Shown one piece after another: positions 53,942 to 63,867 of a stretch of DNA of 64,000 nt (position 1 is its first letter; each line of letters starts with the position of its first letter). The notes beneath the pieces are model-generated. The model was given only the letters and a program-made list of their open reading frames with translations. It was not told the DNA's origin and did no database searches. The DNA is from Halomonas jincaotanensis (lineage in GTDB: Bacteria; Pseudomonadota; Gammaproteobacteria; Pseudomonadales; Halomonadaceae). The stretch lies in NCBI RefSeq assembly GCF_018448785.1, contig NZ_JAHCLU010000009.1, positions 124,001 through 188,000 of the forward strand, read 5' to 3'. Made by a program: the position numbers and the translations under genes.

Positions 53942-55219
53942 GTGCTAGCTCATGCCCAACGCCTTACCCAAAGCAAGTTCGCCCGCAATGTGGCCATCGT
54001 TGCAAGCGGCACCGCCGGCGCACAGGCCATCACGTTGGCTTTCACACCCATCATCACCCGGTTGTATAGTCCTGAGGCTTTCGGTGTATTGGGAACCTTT
54101 ACATCTATTCTAGTGGTTTTGGCACCGGTAGCGGCCCTAAGCTATCCCATCGCAATTGTTCTGCCGAAGCGAGATGTCGATGCGGTAGGTTTGGCCGAGC
54201 TGTCGATCGGCATCGCAGTAGCCATGTCTCTGCTGGTAAGCCTGATCCTGATGCTGTTCAAGGCGCCCATCGTCAACACCTTCAACCTCCAGGCCGTCGA
54301 ACCCTTCATCCTGCTGCTGCCGTTGGCGATGCTGTTCTCGGCGGCCATGGCAGTGATGAGTCAATGGGTAATCCGTAAGAAGCTTTTCAAGCTCAAGGCC
54401 AAAGTCGCGGTGCTACAGGCTCTTTGGATTAACAGTGCCAAGGCGGGGATCGGGCTGTTCTCACCGCTGTCTGCTGTGCTGATCGTTCTGGCGACATTGG
54501 GCAGTGCGCTGCATGCCTTGATGCTTTGGGCAGCAGTTCGTAAGAGCTCGGACGGTCAGATGGAGGTGGCTAAGCAGTCAAAAGATACAGACAGCCCGGG
54601 GAGAGCGCTAGCCTGGCGGCACAGAGATTTTGCTTACTACCGCACACCACAGATTATGTTGAACGCAGCATCTGAGAGCATGCCGGTGCTGATGCTGGCG
54701 AGTTTTTTTGGTCCCGCAGCGGCAGGCTTTTATGCATTGGCTAAGATGGCATTAGTTGTGCCATCGCAATTGATAGGGCAGTCAGTGGCAGATGTGTTCT
54801 ACCCCAAATTTGTTGAAACCCTTCACGACGGAAAAAATGGGAAATCTATAATCTTGAAGGCTTGTATATCGTTGTTGGTTATTGGTGTTTTTCCCTACCT
54901 TATAATCGTGTTTACAGGACCGGTTATGTTTAGCTTTATTTTTGGCTCTACGTGGGAGATGTCCGGGAGTTATTCGCAGTGGATGGCGGTTTGGTTATTG
55001 GTGGTTATGGTTTCTAGGCCGATAATTTCAACTATACCTGTCTTGGGGTTGCAGAAGCAATTCTTAATATTTGAGGTTTTGGCACTGGCGATTCGTGGTG
55101 CGGCCATATTTATTGGCTACGCTTTTTTTGCTTCTGCAATTTCAGCAGTGGCATTTTTCAGCTTGGCTAATGTGGCTATTTATGTTTTTTTGACTGTTTA
55201 TGTTATTTCTAGAACCTAG
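53942..55219 (+). CDS. wzx: Wzx-like oligosaccharide flippase (second)
   Basis: 425 residues from a GTG start, with about twelve membrane segments. ITLAFTPIITRLYSPEAFGVLGTF is typical of O-antigen flippases. Base use changes within the gene: the first ~600 bases are GC-rich like the rest of the window, the next ~280 intermediate, and the last ~400 strongly AT-rich. This marks the left edge of the AT-rich segment and suggests a recombinant gene. It follows the REP-like array. Confidence 0.87.
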   Translation: MLAHAQRLTQSKFARNVAIVASGTAGAQAITLAFTPIITRLYSPEAFGVLGTFTSILVVLAPVAALSYPIAIVLPKRDVDAVGLAELSIGIAVAMSLLVSLILMLFKAPIVNTFNLQAVEPFILLLPLAMLFSAAMAVMSQWVIRKKLFKLKAKVAVLQALWINSAKAGIGLFSPLSAVLIVLATLGSALHALMLWAAVRKSSDGQMEVAKQSKDTDSPGRALAWRHRDFAYYRTPQIMLNAASESMPVLMLASFFGPAAAGFYALAKMALVVPSQLIGQSVADVFYPKFVETLHDGKNGKSIILKACISLLVIGVFPYLIIVFTGPVMFSFIFGSTWEMSGSYSQWMAVWLLVVMVSRPIISTIPVLGLQKQFLIFEVLALAIRGAAIFIGYAFFASAISAVAFFSLANVAIYVFLTVYVISRT

Positions 55220-55417
55220 GTTAGTTGATTTTACGGGCTTTTATACATGTAGCCCACAGTTTTTTAATGGTAAACACGATAAGAGCGTTGATATATTGAG
55301 CTCTCTTGAGTATTCAAGGCAATAAACCCTTAAAATATTTAAATATGCAATTTTGTCATTTTTAATCGAAAAATTGCTGTGTTACTCCTGTGTTTTTATT
55401 CGATTGGTAATCTAAAG

Positions 55418-56710
55418 ATGTCGAAGCCACGTCCAGCCAAAAAGCGTGTTCTTATAGTAAGCAATAATGTGCTTTCTACACAAAATAATAACGGGAAAAC
55501 TTTGTTGTCTATTTTCAAAAGTGTCCCGAAAGAGTGTGTGGCACAATTATACTTCAGCTCCGAGGTTCCGGAAAAGGGCCTTGCATCTAGCTACTACCGA
55601 ATATCTGATTCTGATGTTTTAAAAAGCATATTATCTAGACCTAGTAGTAGAAGGGCAGGGGGCGAAGCTTTACTGCGCACAAGCGATTTTGAAGGGGTTC
55701 CATATAGTAAGCCTATTGTGGATATGCGCTCAATTAGAGACTTCGAAGTTTCCCGTATCGTTCGCGAACTAGTCTGGAAACTTGCAAATTGGAAACACGT
55801 TGGGCTGGTAGAATGGGTTACAATGTTTAATCCTGATGTTGTTTTTTTTTGCGCTGGTGACTCAGTTTTTGCATACCGTGTCTATGACATTATTTCCTCT
55901 TTAACGCCAAGTTCAATAAGGGTTGTTTATGTCACCGATGATTATGTACTACCGAGACGTAGAATATCTCCCTTTTGGTGGTTTCGTCGGCATATAGTAT
56001 ATTCAAATATGAAGAAAGCGGTCGTCAGCTCTGATGTGTTTGTTACTATTTCAAAAGAAATGCGCAACGAGTATAAAAAGCGCTTTGGTAAGGATAGCAT
56101 TAATATTTTTAATGCTCCCAAGGATTTGAAGGTTAGATCCTTCAAAAAAACGCCCAGAAAAGATTACATTATGGTGTATGCAGGCGGGCTACATTTTGAA
56201 CGATGGAAAACGCTTCACGAATTAGCATTGGCTATTAAGAAGTTTAATGAGAAGAACGGTCGAAGTGTTGTTCTTAAAGTCTTTTCACATCAGTCATTAG
56301 ATAAAAAAATTGTAAATTCACTAAATGTATCTGGATCCGCTGAGTTTTGTGGACCACTGGATGTTGATGGAGTTAAATTTCAATTAAATGATGCTGATAT
56401 ATTAGTTCATGTTGAGTCCTTTAATAGAAAATGTATCGAAAGCACCCGGCTGTCAATATCAACAAAAATTGGTGAGTACCTGAGTGTTGGATCTCCTATA
56501 CTTGCCATAGGGCCGCAAAGAGTAGCCTCAATGAAATTTTTGAAGGATACAGCATGCTGCATAACATCAAGGAAATCCTACGACTCGGCTCTTTATAATA
56601 TTTTGGCTGAGAATTGTACTGAAAATGATCAAATCAACCATAATCCAGTCTTTGAAGATAATGTACAACTTTTTGAAGATTTGGTATTATTTGATGCCAC
56701 AGTTAGTTGA
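55418..56710 (+). CDS. GT-B-type glycosyltransferase (GT4-like), AT-rich
   Basis: 430 residues. KKRVLIVSNNVLSTQNNNGKT is a GT4-like N-terminus; YIMVYAGGLHFERWKTLHEL and STKIGEYLSVGSPILAIGP fit the donor-binding domain (the last where the EX7E motif usually lies, but degenerate). DDYVLPRRRISPFWWFR suggests a membrane-facing basic patch. Codon use is AT-rich, unlike flanking core genes. The start is set at ATG 55418; an in-frame GTG lies at 55379. Specific sugar unknown. Confidence 0.75.
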   Translation: MSKPRPAKKRVLIVSNNVLSTQNNNGKTLLSIFKSVPKECVAQLYFSSEVPEKGLASSYYRISDSDVLKSILSRPSSRRAGGEALLRTSDFEGVPYSKPIVDMRSIRDFEVSRIVRELVWKLANWKHVGLVEWVTMFNPDVVFFCAGDSVFAYRVYDIISSLTPSSIRVVYVTDDYVLPRRRISPFWWFRRHIVYSNMKKAVVSSDVFVTISKEMRNEYKKRFGKDSINIFNAPKDLKVRSFKKTPRKDYIMVYAGGLHFERWKTLHELALAIKKFNEKNGRSVVLKVFSHQSLDKKIVNSLNVSGSAEFCGPLDVDGVKFQLNDADILVHVESFNRKCIESTRLSISTKIGEYLSVGSPILAIGPQRVASMKFLKDTACCITSRKSYDSALYNILAENCTENDQINHNPVFEDNVQLFEDLVLFDATVS

Positions 56711-56837
56711 TTTGTCGCATTATTTCGCCCTTCATCTTCTCTCAATCATGCCTGTTTATAATTTGAATTATTCAACTTGATAATTTAATAATTTATTTTT
56801 TAATTTTTTAGAATTAAAATCATTTAGAAGAGGTCAT

Positions 56838-58082
56838 GTGTTGATAAATATATATAGTTCGTCTGTTTTTAAAATATCAGCGGTTTGGCTTGTTTTTGTC
56901 ATATTTTTACATATAATATCACCCACGGATATTGGTTGGAATATTAAAGGTTTTGGATTTGTTTTTTTTGTTTTGCTTTTTTCGCCCGTATTTTTATTAA
57001 AAGGGCGATCTCAAAAGTTTCTCCAGCCTTCAGTAAAACCTTTTGACCATAAAATTATTGTTTTGGGCATTTTTGTGCAATGGGTTTGTGCGCAATACGC
57101 AATCGCTTTTTATACGGGGAGCAGTATTCCTGAAGTGGTAGTAGGGTCTTTCAAGGGAATAAATTTATATCAAAGCTATCAAGATTTTTTTGGTGAAGCA
57201 GGAATTCGAAACACCTCTTTTGTAAACAGGTTGCCTGCTATAATCGCCTTAGCTTATGTAAAATTTTTGTTTGTACTTTCTATGTCGTTTTTTTTTCAGC
57301 AGCGCTATATGAAGTTTAGTAAAACCATATTGGTGTTATGTGTGTTGCCTTATCTCTTTATTGGCTTGGCCAGAGGAACTTTTTTTGAGATTTTTGAAAT
57401 TTTTGTGGCCTTTGTTTTTTTTACTTTATCGGTAGGTTATTTTCAGAGTATGAACTCTCTTCGTAGGTCAGTTCTTGCTGTCGCATCAGTCCTGTTAGTT
57501 TTTATGTTGCCAGCGTTATTTATCCTCAATACAATCCGTCGATATGAAGATGCTTCATTATACTTCAGCAAAGCATGCAACCTAAATTTTTGTTTTGAAC
57601 CCTATGGCTTGAATTTTTATTTTGAGTATGCCTTGTATGTGATGTCCATATATTTTTCAATGGGCATGTTTTTTATGTCTCATTTCCTGAAAATGGTTTT
57701 AGAAGGTGGGCTGGCCCACTCTCTGATCCCTTTGTATTTTAATTTTATTAAAGGTAACGAAAGAGGAGTAAGAGATGTTATATGCGACTTTCATGTCTGT
57801 CAGTTTGTATGGGTGCCTGATGTAGTGATCATTATTTCATATTTCGGTATATTTTCAACGGTAATTGTTTTCCTTTTATTTTTCGGTTCCATACGTTTAG
57901 AGCAAAACGTATTATCAAGATTTAATGCTTTTTCACTTCCTTTGCTCTATTTCGTGATTGTTTTCTTGCTTTCTATTCCAGTAGGAAATTTTTTTACAGT
58001 CTCTTCTTCTACTATTTTGTGCTCAGCTGCCTTCTTCGCTCTTTGGCTGATTTCAAAAAAGCAAAGATTAAGTCGAGTTTAG
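56838..58082 (+). CDS. wzy: Putative O-antigen/oligosaccharide polymerase Wzy
   Basis: 414 residues, ten or more membrane segments and a large loop around residues 220-290 (NTIRRYEDASLYFSKACN). Sequence similarity within Wzy proteins is low, so the call rests on topology and on position between glycosyltransferases downstream of wzx. Very AT-rich. The GTG at 56838 follows AGAAGAGG. Confidence 0.68.
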   Translation: MLINIYSSSVFKISAVWLVFVIFLHIISPTDIGWNIKGFGFVFFVLLFSPVFLLKGRSQKFLQPSVKPFDHKIIVLGIFVQWVCAQYAIAFYTGSSIPEVVVGSFKGINLYQSYQDFFGEAGIRNTSFVNRLPAIIALAYVKFLFVLSMSFFFQQRYMKFSKTILVLCVLPYLFIGLARGTFFEIFEIFVAFVFFTLSVGYFQSMNSLRRSVLAVASVLLVFMLPALFILNTIRRYEDASLYFSKACNLNFCFEPYGLNFYFEYALYVMSIYFSMGMFFMSHFLKMVLEGGLAHSLIPLYFNFIKGNERGVRDVICDFHVCQFVWVPDVVIIISYFGIFSTVIVFLLFFGSIRLEQNVLSRFNAFSLPLLYFVIVFLLSIPVGNFFTVSSSTILCSAAFFALWLISKKQRLSRV

Positions 58083-58151
58083 TATTTTTATGAATAGATA
58101 TTTTGGAACTTTCCATTTTTTTTGTCACGTGGTTGTTACCAAGGTGAATAT

Positions 58152-59285
58152 ATGAGAATTGCAATAGTTTTGGTTGGTTATTGTCGAATTCACTCTATCC
58201 TTCGGCTATTTGAAAGTTTGGAAAGAGCTAAATACCGAGTTCTTGTTGATTTAGTTTTCAGTATTGACAAATCTCCTTTTCAGGATAAGATCTGTGCGGA
58301 GATTAGAAAATTAGAGTGGCCGTATGGAGAAAAAAAAGTAAGAACTTTTCCACAGCGTTTAGGGTTGCGTGAGCACATACTAAGTTGTGGTGATTTAACT
58401 GATACGTACGATGCTGTTGTGGTTTTGGAAGACGACATCGTTGTTTCAGATTGTTTCTATGACTATGTCTTGAAATCTATCAGTTTTGTTCAGGATGACG
58501 ACAAAGTAGCAGGGATTTCCCTCTATTCTCCGTCAATAAATGAAATGGCAATGCTGCCGTTTGTTCCGAAAAGAACTGGTTTTGACAATTATTATCTACA
58601 GAGTGCTCAGTCTTGGGGGCAGTGCTGGACTCGTAGGATGTGGCAAGATTTTAGGAAATGGTACGATCTGAATAGCACTCTTTTGGAAGCGGCTCCTGAT
58701 ATGCCTAGTAGAATATACAGTTGGCCGGAGTCGTCTTGGAAAAAATACTATATGAAGTACCTAGTGGATACTGATAAAACCTTTTTTTACCCTTATGACT
58801 CTTACTCTTCAAACTACTCAGATGTTGGTCAGCACAATCTGGTTGTGACCCCGCATTTTCAAGTTCCATTAATTTCAGGAAAACAGGAATTCCGCTTTGG
58901 GACTATGGACGAGGTTCCATGCTATGACGTTTTCTTTGAGCGTACTGGGCTGACGCACCATCGGGAAGATGTTTGCCTTGACTTATATGGTACCCGTAAG
59001 CAATCAACTTGTCGTTATTTTCTAACAACTAATGATATAAAAGCTCCAAGGATTTCTTCTTACGGACTTACATATAGGCCGCATGAAGACAACTATGTGC
59101 ACTCTGCTCCGGGGTGCGACATTCACCTATATGATCTTATTGGCCAGCGTGAGTTGCGCAAAAAAGGCGGATCTGTTTCCTATAAACTGGCAAAATATCA
59201 CACCAACCTTAGTTGGAAGCATAGCCTGGTTTATGGCGTCGTGACTCTTATAGATCGTATTATTCAAAAGGTAATCAAGAAATAA
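58152..59285 (+). CDS. GT-A-type glycosyltransferase
   Basis: 377 residues. IAIVLVGYCRIHSILRLFESL is a GT-A opening and AVVVLEDDIVVSDCF holds the acidic metal-binding cluster in the position of DxD. QSWGQCWTRRMWQDF may bind acceptor, as in GNT-I-like bacterial transferases. AAGGTG lies upstream of the ATG at 58152. AT-rich; its stop overlaps the GC-rich capE start (TAATG), so the composition boundary is exactly at the gene junction. Confidence 0.78.
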   Translation: MRIAIVLVGYCRIHSILRLFESLERAKYRVLVDLVFSIDKSPFQDKICAEIRKLEWPYGEKKVRTFPQRLGLREHILSCGDLTDTYDAVVVLEDDIVVSDCFYDYVLKSISFVQDDDKVAGISLYSPSINEMAMLPFVPKRTGFDNYYLQSAQSWGQCWTRRMWQDFRKWYDLNSTLLEAAPDMPSRIYSWPESSWKKYYMKYLVDTDKTFFYPYDSYSSNYSDVGQHNLVVTPHFQVPLISGKQEFRFGTMDEVPCYDVFFERTGLTHHREDVCLDLYGTRKQSTCRYFLTTNDIKAPRISSYGLTYRPHEDNYVHSAPGCDIHLYDLIGQRELRKKGGSVSYKLAKYHTNLSWKHSLVYGVVTLIDRIIQKVIKK

Positions 59286-60295
59286 TGCTTTCCGATAAAA
59301 TAGTTTTAATCACCGGAGGCACCGGTTCCTTCGGCAAGACCATGGCCAATTACCTGTTTGACCATGGCTGCAAGGAAATTCGTATTCTTAGCCGCGACGA
59401 GGCCAAGCAGGAGGAGATGCGCATCGCCTATAGCCGTCCCGAGCTGAAGTTCTACATCGGCGACGTTCGCGACCGTCAATCGGTCGATAAGGCTATGCGT
59501 GGAGTTGATTTGGTGTTCCACGCCGCGGCGCTGAAGCAGGTGCCGTCGTGTGAGTTTTTCCCGTTGGAGGCGGTGAAGACCAATATCCTCGGTAGCCAGA
59601 ACGTGATCGATTCCGCAGTGGAAAACAACGTGAAAAGCGTGGTGTGCCTGAGCACCGACAAGGCGGTGATGCCGGTCAACGCTATGGGCATGACCAAGGC
59701 GCTGATGGAGAAGACAGCTCAGGCGGCGAGTCGCCAGCTGGGGGAAGGGGAGACCACTGTGTCGAGCGTGCGCTACGGCAACGTGATGTGCTCCCGTGGC
59801 TCTGTCATTCCCCTGTTTATCAAGCAGATCAAGGAAGGCAAGCCGCTGACCATCACGGAGGCTAGCATGACGCGCTTCATGCTCTCACTGCCGGATGCCA
59901 TCGAGCTGGTCAACTTTGCCTTCGAGAACGCTCGCCAGGGTGACATCTTCATCAAGAAGGCGCCGGCCTGCACCGTCAAGCTGCTGGCCGAGACTCTGCT
60001 GGAGATGTTCGACGCGGAAAACGAGCTTCGCATCATCGGTATGCGCCACGGCGAGAAGCTCTATGAAACGCTGGCCAGCAATGAGGAGCTGCGCCGTTCC
60101 GAGGATATGGGCGACTACTACCGGGTCAGCTTCGACGATCGCGACCTCAACTATGCCAAGTACTTCACCGAAGGGGACGTGGAGGAGGCCGCTACCGAAG
60201 ACTACCACTCCCACAACACCTACCAGCTCAACAAGCAGGAGCTCAAGGATCTGCTGCTGACGCTGCCGGAAGTTCGCACCGCGCTGGATAGCTGA
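59285..60295 (+). CDS. capE: UDP-GlcNAc 4,6-dehydratase/5-epimerase (CapE/WbjB/FnlA)
   Basis: 336 residues. ITGGTGSFGKTMANYL binds NADP, and MGMTKALMEK replaces YxxxK in this subgroup. It begins UDP-L-FucNAc synthesis: dehydration of UDP-GlcNAc with C5 inversion. The next two genes are the other two steps, so the assignment is firm. GC content returns to the window norm from its first codons. Confidence 0.93.
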   Translation: MLSDKIVLITGGTGSFGKTMANYLFDHGCKEIRILSRDEAKQEEMRIAYSRPELKFYIGDVRDRQSVDKAMRGVDLVFHAAALKQVPSCEFFPLEAVKTNILGSQNVIDSAVENNVKSVVCLSTDKAVMPVNAMGMTKALMEKTAQAASRQLGEGETTVSSVRYGNVMCSRGSVIPLFIKQIKEGKPLTITEASMTRFMLSLPDAIELVNFAFENARQGDIFIKKAPACTVKLLAETLLEMFDAENELRIIGMRHGEKLYETLASNEELRRSEDMGDYYRVSFDDRDLNYAKYFTEGDVEEAATEDYHSHNTYQLNKQELKDLLLTLPEVRTALDS

Positions 60296-60338
60296 CTCTG
60301 CCATCAAACACCGCCCGCCACTCCACCAGGGAGATTTC

Positions 60339-61493
60339 ATGAAGATCGTTATCACCGGAGCCAATGGACTGCTTGGCCGGCACGTTCATCTGCATTTGCG
60401 CGCCGTGGAGGCCTACCGCGACCAGCTCGTGCCGCTGGATCGCCACGCCTTTCAGGACGATGAAAAGCTGGCGGCCGCCTTAGGTGGCGCCGGCTGGGTG
60501 ATTCACTGCGCCGGCATCAACCGGGATAGTGATGAGCGGGTCGAGCAAGGCAACCGCGAACTCGCAGAGCGGTTGGCCGGTGCGCTTGAACGCGTTGCCG
60601 CTACACCGCATCTGTTCTATGCCAACACCATTCAGCGTGACCGCGACGTGCCCTATGGCCGCGGCAAGCAGGCCGCGAATCGCGTTTTTGACCAGTGGGC
60701 GGCGCGCCAGAGCGCCCGCTACACCGAGCTAGTGCTGCCCCATGTGTTCGGTGAAGGCGGGCGGCCCCACTACAACTCGGCAGTGCACACCTTCTGCCAT
60801 CAGTTGGCGGCAGGCGAAGAGCTGGCGATCAACGGAACCGGCCAGCTGGAGCTGCTGCACGCCCAGGATATCGCCGCGGCGATCGTCGCCGCCTACGAGC
60901 GTGGCCAAACCGGCGAGCTGCGCCTTGAAGGGCGCACCACGAGTGTGGCCAGCGCTGCGGGCAAGTTGATCGATATGCACCGCAGCTACACCGGCAATGT
61001 GATTCCCGACCTGCGCGCTCCTTTCGACCTGCAGCTCTTCAACACGCTGCGCTCGTTCCTCTATCCCCGCTACTACCCCAAGGTATTGACGCTACACAGC
61101 GACGAGCGCGGGGCGCTGTTCGAGGGGGTCAAGAACCGTAACGGCGGCCAGGCGTTTCTCTCCACCACCAAGCCCGGCATTACGCGCGGTAATCACTACC
61201 ACTTCCACAAGGTCGAGCGCTTCCTGGTGGTCAAGGGGCAGGCGGTGATCCGTATTCGTCGCCTGCTGGATGACCAGGTCGAGGAGTTTCACGTTAGCGG
61301 CGATGCCCCTGCCTACGTGGACATGCCGACCCTGCACACCCACAGCATTACCAACACCGGCGACGAAGAGCTGCTTACCATGTTCTGGAGCCACGAGATC
61401 TTCGACCCGGCGCAGCCGGATACCTGCTTCGAGCCGGTGTTGGACCCTGAAGTTACCCACCTTAATTCAGGCAATAAGCGAGCCAGTCGATGA
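60339..61493 (+). CDS. capF: UDP-2-acetamido-2,6-dideoxy-hexulose reductase (CapF/WbjC/FnlB)
   Basis: 384 residues: an N-terminal SDR domain (ITGANGLLGRHVHLHL, YGRGKQAANRV) and a C-terminal cupin (GITRGNHYHFHKVERFLVVKG), the two-domain layout of CapF. The cupin epimerises and the SDR reduces the keto-sugar. It overlaps the next gene by four bases. Confidence 0.94.
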   Translation: MKIVITGANGLLGRHVHLHLRAVEAYRDQLVPLDRHAFQDDEKLAAALGGAGWVIHCAGINRDSDERVEQGNRELAERLAGALERVAATPHLFYANTIQRDRDVPYGRGKQAANRVFDQWAARQSARYTELVLPHVFGEGGRPHYNSAVHTFCHQLAAGEELAINGTGQLELLHAQDIAAAIVAAYERGQTGELRLEGRTTSVASAAGKLIDMHRSYTGNVIPDLRAPFDLQLFNTLRSFLYPRYYPKVLTLHSDERGALFEGVKNRNGGQAFLSTTKPGITRGNHYHFHKVERFLVVKGQAVIRIRRLLDDQVEEFHVSGDAPAYVDMPTLHTHSITNTGDEELLTMFWSHEIFDPAQPDTCFEPVLDPEVTHLNSGNKRASR

Positions 61494-62635
61494 AAGTCAT
61501 GACCATTCTGGGCACGCGCCCGGAGATCATTCGCCTCTCCCGCGTGATGGCCGCACTGGACCAGGTGGTGGAGCACAGGATCGTGCACACCGGGCAGAAC
61601 TACGATTACGAGCTCAACGATGTCTTCTTCGAGGAGCTGGGCGTGCGCCGCCCGGATCACTTCCTCAACGTGGATACCTCGTCGCTGGGGCGTAGCCTGG
61701 GCGAGATCCTGATCAAGACCGAGCAGGTGCTGCTCGAGGAGAAGCCCGACGCCGTGCTGGTGCTGGGCGATACCAACACTGCCATCGCCACGCTGATGGC
61801 CAAGCGCATGAAGATTCCCACCTACCATATGGAGGCAGGGAACCGCAGCTTCGATGCCAACGTGCCGGAGGAAATCAACCGCAAGCTGGTCGATCACCTG
61901 GCCGACTTCAACCTGGTCTACACCGAGCATGCGCGGCGCCACCTGATCAGCGAGGGGCTCTCGCACCGCTTTATCTATCTGACCGGCTCGCCCATGCGCG
62001 AAGTGCTGGAGCATATGCTGCCCAGTATCCAGCAGTCATCGATTCTCGATATTCTGGGTCTTGAGGCAGGCAAGTACTTTATCGTCAGCGTGCACCGCGA
62101 AGAGAACGTGGATAACCGCGACAACCTGCGCGAGGTGGTCGAGGCGTTGCAGGCCCTGCACCAGCACTACGGCTACCCGGTGGTGGTTTCCACCCACCCG
62201 CGTACCCGCAACCGTCTGGAAAAACTGGGCATGGCCGAAGGAGGCGAGGGCATCCGCTTCCTCAAGCCGTTCGGCTTTCTCGATTACAACCACCTGCAGA
62301 TGCAGGCCTACTGTGCCATCTCCGATAGCGGCACCATCAGCGAAGAGGCCTCGATTCTCGTCTTCCCCGCGGTGACGCTGCGCCGTTCCATCGAGCGCCC
62401 CGAGGCGTTGGATACCGGCGCCATCGCGTTGACCGGCCTTGGCAAGGAAGGACTGCTGGATGGCGTGCGTATCGCCACCGCCTCACGCGAGGTGTTTTCC
62501 GGCACCGAGCGCGAGACACCCGAGGCCTATCAGGTGCGCAACACCTCCGAGCGCGTGGTGAGGCTGATCACCGGCACTGCCAAGCTGGCCAATCGCTGGC
62601 GCAATATGGACGAATTCAGCAGGTACGACTGGTAA
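61490..62635 (+). CDS. capG: UDP-N-acetyl-L-fucosamine-forming 2-epimerase (CapG/WbjD/FnlC)
   Basis: 381 residues, UDP-GlcNAc-2-epimerase fold: ILGTRPEIIRLSRVM, VLGDTNTAIATLMAKR, HMEAGNRSFDANVPEEINR, SVHREENVDN, DSGTISEEASIL. As third gene of capEFG it gives UDP-L-FucNAc. Overlaps the next start by one base (TAATG). Confidence 0.94.
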   Translation: MKVMTILGTRPEIIRLSRVMAALDQVVEHRIVHTGQNYDYELNDVFFEELGVRRPDHFLNVDTSSLGRSLGEILIKTEQVLLEEKPDAVLVLGDTNTAIATLMAKRMKIPTYHMEAGNRSFDANVPEEINRKLVDHLADFNLVYTEHARRHLISEGLSHRFIYLTGSPMREVLEHMLPSIQQSSILDILGLEAGKYFIVSVHREENVDNRDNLREVVEALQALHQHYGYPVVVSTHPRTRNRLEKLGMAEGGEGIRFLKPFGFLDYNHLQMQAYCAISDSGTISEEASILVFPAVTLRRSIERPEALDTGAIALTGLGKEGLLDGVRIATASREVFSGTERETPEAYQVRNTSERVVRLITGTAKLANRWRNMDEFSRYDW

Positions 62636-63867
62636 TGCTCAAGAAGAAGACGGACCTAGTCATCGTCAATCGCGGCTTCTGGCCCCAGAGTCAGGTGATC
62701 GGTGAAGCCCTGCTGCAGCTAGCCGAAAAATGTGCAGTTGAGCAGCGGGTCGCGATAATTACTCAGTCTGAGGATGGCCGCTTGGGCCAGCGCATGGACC
62801 AGGCCGAGCGAGGCAGAGGCGCGAGGGTTATGGACTGCCGCTCCCGCTCCGACTCTTCCACCGGGCTGATCAAGCGTAGCCTGGATGCGCTGATTTTCAT
62901 GGCGTGGGCTTTTATTAGCCTGATCAGGTGCCGCCCGGCCAAGGTGTATGTCTCCACCAACCCGCCGGTGGTGGTGCCCTTCATCGTGATGCTCTACTGC
63001 AAGTTGTTTGGTGCGCGCTACTACTACCACCTGCAGGATATCCATCCAGAAGCGGCTCATATTGTGGTGCGGCTGAATCCCTTGCTTTCCAAGGTGCTCA
63101 CTTGGATGGATGGCCTCACCATGCGCCATGCCGAACGCCTGATTACACTATCGGAGGATATGCGCCACTGTATTCGTCAGCGTTCCAACACTAAGACTGA
63201 GATCGAACTGCTCGACAACCCGTCCTTCCCGGTAGAGGAGAGTGAAGGCGTCAGCCGTGAAGGAGACGTAGTATTCTGCGGCAATGCCGGGCGCCTGCAG
63301 CGCATTCCGCTGTTACTGGGGGCGATTGGTGACTACCTGCGGCAGGGTGGCGGCCTGACATTTACCTTCGCCGGCGCAGGCGTTTACGCCCCACAGATCG
63401 AAGCGCTGGCCGAGGAGTTCGAGGCCGTCACCTATCACGGCATGGTACCCGCTCCTGAAGCTACAGCTCTGGTCAATCGCCATCGCTGGGCGTTGCTGCC
63501 CATCGATGACGAAGTCACCCGCTACGCCTTTCCCAGCAAGTCGTCAGGCTATGTGCTGGCCGGTTGCCGGATCCTTGCCATCTGCGGCAGGGGAACAAGT
63601 GTGGCTCGCTGGGTGGAAGAGCATGAGGTTGGGCTTGCAGCTGAGCCAGACAAAGAAAGTGTTATTGCTGCCTTCTTGGAAATGGAGGGAGGCCACGCGG
63701 TAGAGGTCGCCGAAATGTCAGGAGGAATCGACCGGCATTCCCTGATGGAACGCTTGAAGTTTGGCTACTTCATCGAGCGCCTTTGCAGAATTATGGAAAT
63801 GGACCTCATCAGCGGTGCTGACGCAGTTCATTCAGAAAGCCCTTATTATCGCGGTAGAGCTGAATGA
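62635..63867 (+). CDS. wbuB: WbuB-like glycosyltransferase (probable L-FucNAc transferase)
   Basis: 410 residues, GT-B fold of GT4 type. LVIVNRGFWPQSQVIGEALL, YYYHLQDIHPEAAHIV and FCGNAGRLQRIPLLLGAI are typical of WbuB-type enzymes that follow fnlABC/capEFG in O-antigen loci. It would use UDP-L-FucNAc made by the preceding three genes. The stop overlaps the next start. Confidence 0.84.
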   Translation: MLKKKTDLVIVNRGFWPQSQVIGEALLQLAEKCAVEQRVAIITQSEDGRLGQRMDQAERGRGARVMDCRSRSDSSTGLIKRSLDALIFMAWAFISLIRCRPAKVYVSTNPPVVVPFIVMLYCKLFGARYYYHLQDIHPEAAHIVVRLNPLLSKVLTWMDGLTMRHAERLITLSEDMRHCIRQRSNTKTEIELLDNPSFPVEESEGVSREGDVVFCGNAGRLQRIPLLLGAIGDYLRQGGGLTFTFAGAGVYAPQIEALAEEFEAVTYHGMVPAPEATALVNRHRWALLPIDDEVTRYAFPSKSSGYVLAGCRILAICGRGTSVARWVEEHEVGLAAEPDKESVIAAFLEMEGGHAVEVAEMSGGIDRHSLMERLKFGYFIERLCRIMEMDLISGADAVHSESPYYRGRAE

